NCBI RefSeq assembly: GCF_030272615.1
Contig: NC_081410.1
Location: 567,753,152-567,817,151 of the forward strand
DNA from: Cryptomeria japonica
Lineage: Eukaryota > Streptophyta > Pinopsida > Cupressales > Cupressaceae
Direction: 5' to 3'
Length of the DNA stretch: 64,000 bases
Part shown: one piece after another, positions 57,481 to 64,000 of the stretch
Position numbering within the stretch: position 1 is the first letter of the stretch
Layout of the letters: every line of letters starts with the position of its first letter
Notes under the pieces: model-generated
Database searches by the model: none
Told to the model about the DNA's origin: nothing
Seen by the model: the letters and a program-made list of their open reading frames with translations, nothing else
Made by a program: the position numbers and the translations under genes

Positions 57481-59658
57481 TTGTCCCTTTGCATTTAACA
57501 ATTTTGTTGCAGATTTTGCATTTTTGAAATTGCAGATCGGACAGTTTTCGACGATATTTTAAGCTTTTCCGCGTCTGCGAGTGTTCGGATCACGTTTTTG
57601 TGTTTCAGAAGCGTCTGCGATATCGGGAATCGCGTATGTGTTTCTGTCAATTTTTATTTTTGCAGGTTCCCGAAAGGTGCGTCTGTGATTCAGAACCGCG
57701 TCTGTGCGTTATATTATCGCGTCTGCGTTCGGGAGAGGCGTCTGTGACCTCTGATCGCGTCTGTGAATTACAGAATCGCGTCTGTGTCTGGTATAACAGC
57801 GTCTGTGCTTTCTGTTTTGCAAATTTCAATTTTCTTTGATTCGGATTTTCGGATTTTGTACTTAGGGTTTCAGATCTGGTTTATTTTCGGCTAACCCTTG
57901 CAGATCTAGCTAACCAGGTTTGTGCAGCTTGCTTTGGAGGCAAAAACGTTTTTGTTGAAGGCCCCTTTTCACAAAGTCTTTTGGGTTTTCTAAAATTTAC
58001 CTAACTTGTGTGCTTGCAGGAAGGGGTGATCATTTGAAACAACCCAAACTACTAACAATTTTGTTGCAGGGCCTTAGCTAGGGTTTTGTAATTTTATTGT
58101 GTGTCTTGTTTTCATAGATTAGCAAACACTTCCATTGGTGCACTAAAATTGAATCATTGTCTTTTGTGTCTTGAGCAATAGGCTCTTTTTGTTTGATCTT
58201 TAGAGGGCCTGTCTTCCCGTGTGGTCATTAGGACTACTAGTGAGAAGAGAACGACCCAAGTGGTAGCGAGGAAAACCCACCTCTTCCGAACCACTATAAT
58301 CAAATGTATTCATGGTGAAAACTATGGATAACGTGTGCTGATTAGTTCATACCGACACTATGTCTCCCCATAAACCCGTTTGATCAAATTTATTTGATCA
58401 TTTGTAGGGTGTAACCCCTACCGGCTGGGAGCCTTCTGTATTTACAGAGCTGAAAGTGCCGCATGTATGGCCACACGAGCGGATGCCCTTACTAGCACCT
58501 CTTTGTTTTAGATGCCCAAATCCTTCTAGTTGTTGAGGCAGGAGGTCGGACCTCTGGTAGCGGCCCACACACATACGGTTCTTAGTAGAGATACAAAGTT
58601 CACCATGGGGAGTTTTCATGGGGACTGATGCTTGGCTGACCCGAGAAGTGAGTGCCGAGGGTGGAGCCAGTGAGGTCAAGCATCTAAGTATCCGCTCTGA
58701 ATAGCGTAGCCTCGGGGGTAAAACCCTATGTGGGATCAACAACTATTGTCTTGGCCAGCCCTAAGATTTGTGCTTGTCTTATGCTAAACACTCAAACATT
58801 CAAGACAAAACAACAAAACATTGTGTCTTTTGTGTCTTCAAGTGTATGCAAAAAACTTTTTACATCAAACAACACACTTTTGGAGTCTAAACAGTTTACA
58901 AACATTGAGTCATCAACATTGTGTCCTCTTGTCACGAAAAACAGTCGAACAATCAGATTTGGTCACAACAAAACAACTTCACAGATAGAAAAAATTGCAC
59001 TAAGGTTACAGAAACGCGTCTGTGTCTGTTCAAACCGCGTCTGTGTCAGATAAGCGCGTCTGTGAAGTACAGAATAGCGTCTGTGTTTTTATCAGCGTCT
59101 GTGTCAAACAGAGAGGCGTCTGTGTCTGGGAAACGCGTCTGTGAAGTATACAGAGGCGTCTGTGTCAGGATTTGAAAACTTTAACAGTCAAGTAAACAAA
59201 GAAAATCAGTTTCGGCATACTTGAGCTTCTTAGGTTGTCTCTTCAGGTTTCATCTAGCAGTCAGCCTGTCCTAAGGTCTCATACAGTCCATTATTGCTTC
59301 ACATCTCATTTTACATTCATACTTCTCTAAACTTGAGTCAAAAAGGTCACTTGCTTGTTCTCACTATACTCTTTCAACAAACTATATACAACTACACTTT
59401 GCTAAGTGGTCCCTCATCAAGGTTTCTTACCTTTGGGTCTCATTTGGTCTTACTTAGAGTCAAGGTCAGCTTACCTCATCAAGAGAAACTATCCTCTCTT
59501 TGGAAGTCACACCTACTCTACTACTTACATACTTGGTCTTACACTTTGGACATTGCAAGTACACCTCCAGATTCATTTACACTCCATACAACTCTTGGTC
59601 TTCCATACTTTTTCCATTTTTCATCTAGTCTCTCACATCTTGGTTAAACACCTAGTTC
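57481..59658 (+). other. Leader of the right Tat element with GCGTCTGTG clusters
   Basis: No gene was seen in this 2.2 kb. The nonamer GCGTCTGTG, or GCGTCTGC variants, recurs about nine times at 57570-57815 and eight times at 59010-59170. The block at about 58195-58310 resembles the leader of the left Tat element. A cysteine/valine-rich open frame across the second cluster is a by-product of the repeated motif. Confidence 0.7.
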
Positions 59659-62600
59659 ATGGTTGAAACCCGCCTTCAAAAATCTAGGAGAATAGCTAAA
59701 GAAGCTCAAGAATCCGTAAACATGAGTTCTTATGAGTATGACAATGATCTATTCTACAATCCGGAGCACACTACATTACCAGACATGAATGTTTATAGAC
59801 ACAATCCAAATGTGGAAAGCGCAAACACTATAAACAACAATGCTACACACAATGACACAGTGGACAATTCTTCAATACTATCAGCAGACATACAAGAATC
59901 CATAATGGATCCTCAATTCAATAGATTGGTTGAAGAGATAATGAGGAGAGATCGTCAATACTTTTTAAACATGATGGCACAAAGTGGAGCTAAAATACCG
60001 CATGATTTTGACTTATCTCAACTTATGGAAAGTCGACCCTCACAACAAACTCAACCTAACATGGATCAAAGGAGACCAAATAGTGGAGGAAATAGAGGAC
60101 CGAATAATATGATGACGGAGTCACCATCAGCTTTGCTTCAAAAACCAGAGATCCCACATACACAAGCTCAAACATATGATACTTATACTCAAGGACCATC
60201 ATGGAGGCCTTATGCTCAATCACATGCTCAAGGTATGAATCAATCAAAACAAGTGGATACTCAAGGACATCCTCAAAATTTTGACACAAGGAGACCTCAT
60301 GTCAAAATTGGGGGCAACACAATGGAAAATGAAAGGCCTATTGAACATGGTTTATACACACAAAACAGATATGGGGTCCCTCAACAAGAAGTTATGCCAA
60401 GTGCTCCATATATGTCACAACAATATAGACCTCCATATGGACATGTCTATGATCAGTATCATCCATACATGCAACAAGCTCCTCCTCAAATGGGTGTTTC
60501 AAACATGGGGTATGCTACAAGAAATCCATCTCCTCCCAAGAATAATTTGGAGCAACAAATTAGAGATCTACAAAAGAAAATGGAGGACATGAGTACACCA
60601 AAACCTACATACACTATGAGAGATATATGTCCTTATCCCTTTGATAAGAGAATTCCAATGCCTCCATTTCCTCCACACTTTGTAACGCCAAAATTTGACA
60701 AATATAGAGGGAGAGGAGACCCCAAGGCACACATAAGACAATTCTTCACAACTTGCATTGAGGTAGCGGCAGAAGAAACATACTTGATGAGGTTGTTTCC
60801 ACAAAGCTTAGGCGATCAAGCTATGGAATGGTTTTCTCAATTACCTCCTGGTATTAAGTCATGGGGCGACTTAGCAGAGGCATTCATTCAGCATTTCTCT
60901 TACAATATAGAAACAGATGTCTCAGTTACTACCTTGTGCAATACGAAACAAAAGGAAGGAGAATCTTTCGCAACATTTTTACAAAGATGGAGAAATTTAG
61001 CTAGCAGATGCTCTTGCGAAATCCCACAGAAACAAATGGTAGAAATGTTCACTCAAAATGTTAATAAGGCTATTGGCTATGATCTCAGGAAAGCTTGTTT
61101 GTCTACATTCAAGGATGTTATTGAAAAGGGCCTAGCAACAGAAAAGGTCTTAATTGAACAAGGAGTTATCAAGCTATTCAAAGAAAACAAAGAGGACTTT
61201 AAGGGAAAGGACAAACCAAAATTTTGGAACAAGAACAAGAATACAGTTAATGATGGTGTTGTTGATGCCAATACAGTGAGACCAAAGTTCGTCTTTTCTG
61301 GATCAAGTTCTACCAACAATCAGGTGAACACTCAAACAACTTCTAGACCAAGAAGGAAGTACACCCCATTGGGAGAACCACTTGAATCAGTATTCAAAAA
61401 GCTTGTGGCAAACAAAGTGATCACAGTTCCAGATTTTCCTCCATATGAACCAAAGGTCAAACCAAATTGGTGGAATGATGATGAGTATTGCGAATTTCAT
61501 AAGAGTAAGGGTCACAAGACAAGTAATTGCCATCGATTGAAAAACATTGTGCAAGATCTCATTGATAGAGGTGACATTGAGATTGAGGGACATTCATCTA
61601 ATCAAGAGCATGAGATGTTTAAGGAACCATTCCCAAAACATGACAAAGGAAAAGGCAAAGTCACAGATGATCAAGCCAATTACACTAGAGCACCTTACAA
61701 TTATGATTCTACTATCAATCACATTTCGATGGACAATCATATTTCTACTATCACTATCAAAAACAAAAATCCTGAGAATCCTTCTCAGAGACCCAAGATT
61801 GTCCTAAAAGGTGTGGGATCTTCCTCCGAATCTACCTCTGAATGTCATGTTACAACCCGTCGAGGTAAGATCACATTGCCAGGTACCTCCACTAAGAATA
61901 CCAATCCTTTATCAATCAAGCCTGAGTATGACCTTGTAGAACAATTAGGGAAAACACCCGCGCTCATCTCCATTCTGGAGCTTCTACGTATATCCCCTGC
62001 ACATAAAGCCATCCTTGACAAAATCTTGAGAGATACTGCTGTCCCTACTGATCTGAACGTGGACCAGTTTCAAGCCATGGTGGGATACCTATCCGTTCCA
62101 CACTCCCTCACATTCATAGAAGCCGATGACGCCTCCATAAGTCAGCCACATAATGCACCTCTACATGTTGAAGCCTTCATACATAAACACCGAATAAAGC
62201 GAGTCCTGATAGATGGAGGAGCAGGTCTTAATATTTGTACCTTGAGTACCATCAGACAATTGGGATATTCTGACAAAGCTGTGAATTCTACAAACCAAAT
62301 CACCATTAAGGCTTATGATGATGAGGAGCGCTCGTCCAAGGGCACGGTCACCTTACCACTAAGAATAGGGCCAGTCACAAAGGATGTGGTTTGTCAAGTC
62401 CTAGATCTAGATCTCACGTATAACATATTGCTAGGACGTCCGTGGATTCATGAAATGAGGGCAGTCCCATCAACATACCATCAGTGCATTAAGTTTCCTC
62501 ACAATGGAGTCGAGGTAACGGTCAATGGTGATCCAAATCCATTCATATATTGTAATAACTTGAGATCACATACTGAGACTATCATCCCCAGCAATCGTGA

Positions 62601-64000
62601 GGCTACTCCTTCTTCAGCATATATTGATCCTGAGTCATTAAAGCCCTCGACATCCAAACAAGGTGAACTTAGAGCCAAGTTTCAAGACAAAGGCATGGGA
62701 GAATACACTCTGAATCAGACAATGTTTTTACGACAAGTCATGACCTCTCCCAAGGAATATGGGAGGCCACATCCTAACAAGCAAATCTCCATCATGATGC
62801 TCAAATGGGATCCTACCATCTTTCAAAAATGGGGTGAACTAGAAGAAGAAAATTTATATAAAATGCTCTATAAGGACGTTGAAGAGGACACACATGATCA
62901 GATTATTATACCCTGTGAGAACTATGGCAAAGGCTTCAAAATTTTGCAAAGATTCAGGTATGATGGAAAAAGCCCTCTCGGACTACGCAAAGAAGGTGTC
63001 ATGGAGCCCTTACAACCTGAGCTAACTACAAGAAGAGAACGCTCCAAGGGGCTTGGTTTTCTGAATCCCAGACTACAAAATAAAAGAACAAAAGAGGCAT
63101 GGCGAATCAAAGTTGCCGAAGTTCAACAAGAAGATTACTGTTCCACAGATTCCAATGAATGGGAATGGGGTTCAGACAAATCCTCCACTGACTATGAGCT
63201 CACTGAAACATTCAGAGAGCCAGATGAACCCACAGAGGAGGAGGAATTTTACAAAAAGTTCAGAGTTGGTCAAGAACCAACCCATAAGGATCCCGCACAA
63301 GCCTCGTTTACAGGTCCTAGGTCAAAATCACATAGGATGAGGACACCTGTCCCAGAAGGCTCTACTAGTGATGACAATTTGGATTCGCTCACGATCGAAA
63401 CGGATGAGGAGAGTGCCATCGATGACCTCGACGATTGCCTTGACATACCTGAATATAACCACATCTTCGCTATTAGTCCTGCAAACTCTGAAAGCACTAA
63501 AGACCTTCCCCTTGTTCATCCTCAACTCATTGACTGGGATCATGAAGGACCAGCACAATTTGATACATTTCAAAATGACGAAGCTATTATCGACTACCTT
63601 GGCATTCGAGATGATCTTCCCCCTGGAGACCACAAAGCAGGATACGCCATAGAGCTCAACAACATAGCATACTTTGGTGAGGGTGTCGGGCCTTCTAGTC
63701 GCAAAAATGTGAAAATAAAAACAAAACAAGGGTCTTATGGCGAAAACCACACTGTGGCGCTATCTGACTCCAAAAAAGTAAAAAGAAAGGACGTATCTGA
63801 GGGTGAAAACCTCTCTGAGGCGCCCGAAGATGGAAGGCTCGACATTCTCCCAGCATCATACGAGGAAAAATCATCCATGTTGGTAGAGGAGACTATAAAG
63901 ACAAACATTGGTACAGCAGAGGTTCCACACAACATATTTTTGGCTCAATCATTGACAGAGGCCGAGAGAGCAAAATTCATAAGCTTCTTTAAGGGACGAC
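59659..64000 (+). CDS. Tat gag-protease-pol polyprotein, C-terminus outside window
   Basis: The ATG at 59659 opens at least 1447 codons with no stop. In order: a Gln/Asn/Pro-rich N-terminal region; a gag core from DICPYPFDKRIPMPPFPP (about residue 323) through WFSQLPPGIKSW; a zinc knuckle of the form CX2HX4HX4C (CEFHKSKGHKTSNC, near 61488-61530); the protease motif RVLIDGGAGLNIC near residue 847; LLGRPWIHEM near residue 923; a G-patch-like stretch (YGKGFKILQRF, then DGKSPLG) near residue 1088; an acidic linker; and the beginning of the RT domain (LTEAERAKFISFF) at the edge. The start is chosen because the upstream leader has no continuing frame. RT, RNase H and integrase would follow outside the window. 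Confidence 0.9.
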   Translation, partial: MVETRLQKSRRIAKEAQESVNMSSYEYDNDLFYNPEHTTLPDMNVYRHNPNVESANTINNNATHNDTVDNSSILSADIQESIMDPQFNRLVEEIMRRDRQYFLNMMAQSGAKIPHDFDLSQLMESRPSQQTQPNMDQRRPNSGGNRGPNNMMTESPSALLQKPEIPHTQAQTYDTYTQGPSWRPYAQSHAQGMNQSKQVDTQGHPQNFDTRRPHVKIGGNTMENERPIEHGLYTQNRYGVPQQEVMPSAPYMSQQYRPPYGHVYDQYHPYMQQAPPQMGVSNMGYATRNPSPPKNNLEQQIRDLQKKMEDMSTPKPTYTMRDICPYPFDKRIPMPPFPPHFVTPKFDKYRGRGDPKAHIRQFFTTCIEVAAEETYLMRLFPQSLGDQAMEWFSQLPPGIKSWGDLAEAFIQHFSYNIETDVSVTTLCNTKQKEGESFATFLQRWRNLASRCSCEIPQKQMVEMFTQNVNKAIGYDLRKACLSTFKDVIEKGLATEKVLIEQGVIKLFKENKEDFKGKDKPKFWNKNKNTVNDGVVDANTVRPKFVFSGSSSTNNQVNTQTTSRPRRKYTPLGEPLESVFKKLVANKVITVPDFPPYEPKVKPNWWNDDEYCEFHKSKGHKTSNCHRLKNIVQDLIDRGDIEIEGHSSNQEHEMFKEPFPKHDKGKGKVTDDQANYTRAPYNYDSTINHISMDNHISTITIKNKNPENPSQRPKIVLKGVGSSSESTSECHVTTRRGKITLPGTSTKNTNPLSIKPEYDLVEQLGKTPALISILELLRISPAHKAILDKILRDTAVPTDLNVDQFQAMVGYLSVPHSLTFIEADDASISQPHNAPLHVEAFIHKHRIKRVLIDGGAGLNICTLSTIRQLGYSDKAVNSTNQITIKAYDDEERSSKGTVTLPLRIGPVTKDVVCQVLDLDLTYNILLGRPWIHEMRAVPSTYHQCIKFPHNGVEVTVNGDPNPFIYCNNLRSHTETIIPSNREATPSSAYIDPESLKPSTSKQGELRAKFQDKGMGEYTLNQTMFLRQVMTSPKEYGRPHPNKQISIMMLKWDPTIFQKWGELEEENLYKMLYKDVEEDTHDQIIIPCENYGKGFKILQRFRYDGKSPLGLRKEGVMEPLQPELTTRRERSKGLGFLNPRLQNKRTKEAWRIKVAEVQQEDYCSTDSNEWEWGSDKSSTDYELTETFREPDEPTEEEEFYKKFRVGQEPTHKDPAQASFTGPRSKSHRMRTPVPEGSTSDDNLDSLTIETDEESAIDDLDDCLDIPEYNHIFAISPANSESTKDLPLVHPQLIDWDHEGPAQFDTFQNDEAIIDYLGIRDDLPPGDHKAGYAIELNNIAYFGEGVGPSSRKNVKIKTKQGSYGENHTVALSDSKKVKRKDVSEGENLSEAPEDGRLDILPASYEEKSSMLVEETIKTNIGTAEVPHNIFLAQSLTEAERAKFISFFKGR

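Larger units (their letters stand above)
56672..64000 (+). mobile_element. Tat-lineage Ty3/gypsy retrotransposon (right copy), 3' end outside window
   Basis: 5' LTR, primer site, 2.2 kb leader and an open gag-protease frame that reaches the start of the RT domain at the window edge. It is related to but distinct from the left Tat element: the gag core, zinc knuckle, protease and G-patch-like region align, but the LTR lengths (786 versus about 1869 bp) and primer tRNAs differ. With no stop in about 1447 codons it may be a recent or functional copy. Confidence 0.9.

Noticed and set aside
58921-59175. Cys/Val-rich ORF that looks like a repeat peptide
   Set aside because: It is a translation of the GCGTCTGTG cluster in the retrotransposon leader, with no start context or homology.

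Overview
The window is eukaryotic nuclear DNA from a seed plant. It looks like intergenic and intronic sequence of a large, repeat-rich genome, and a conifer is likely: there are two Tat-lineage Ty3/gypsy elements, L1-type LINEs, Ty1/copia and chromovirus remnants, and a plant SDR gene with a 13.4 kb intron. The conifer assignment is inference; no marker gene in the window settles it. There are no prokaryotic operons, rRNA genes or CRISPR arrays. Most of the 64 kb is transposable elements nested in one another.

Layout, left to right. 1-10932 (minus): a Tat-lineage element running off the left edge, with gag-pol, a long leader, a tRNA-Trp primer site and a 5' LTR; it sits inside a chromovirus pol relic whose chromodomain survives at 10933-11187. 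12934-13825: the 5' LTR and primer site of a second, minus-strand gypsy relic. 14106-19324: a complete, very young copia-type element (LTRs differ at 2 of 489 positions, perfect GGACT target duplication) that has gag and protease but no integrase, reverse transcriptase or RNase H. 19378-20860: an old copia LTR. About 22700-29590: two diverged copies of an unclassified dispersed repeat. A 5'-truncated LINE (23873-25980) lies at the end of the first copy, and a solo LTR flanked by GAATT (26899-28640) interrupts the second. 30591-37687 (minus): a non-autonomous LTR element that carries a captured raffinose synthase fragment and 14 regularly spaced hairpin repeats. 37967-53409 (plus): the 3' part of a FOREVER YOUNG (FEY)-like short-chain dehydrogenase gene with apparent frameshifts. 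Its 13.4 kb intron holds an old LINE that is itself split by a full-length 8 kb LINE (43126-51115). 56672-64000 (plus): a second Tat element with an intact frame running off the right edge.

The most unusual content: (1) both copies of the LINE family have a third ORF downstream of ORF2, about 256 codons long and ending in an RG-rich segment with an AT-hook core; the premature stops differ between the two copies, so the common ancestor had it intact. (2) An array of 37-nt quasi-palindromes spaced 165-176 bp apart inside the non-autonomous LTR element, with cores much better conserved than the DNA between them. (3) The raffinose synthase fragment captured in the same element. (4) The young copia-type element that must move using enzymes supplied by another element.

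The elements' own genes supply gag, protease, reverse transcriptase, RNase H and endonuclease. The non-autonomous LTR elements and the decayed LINEs would depend on intact relatives elsewhere in the genome.
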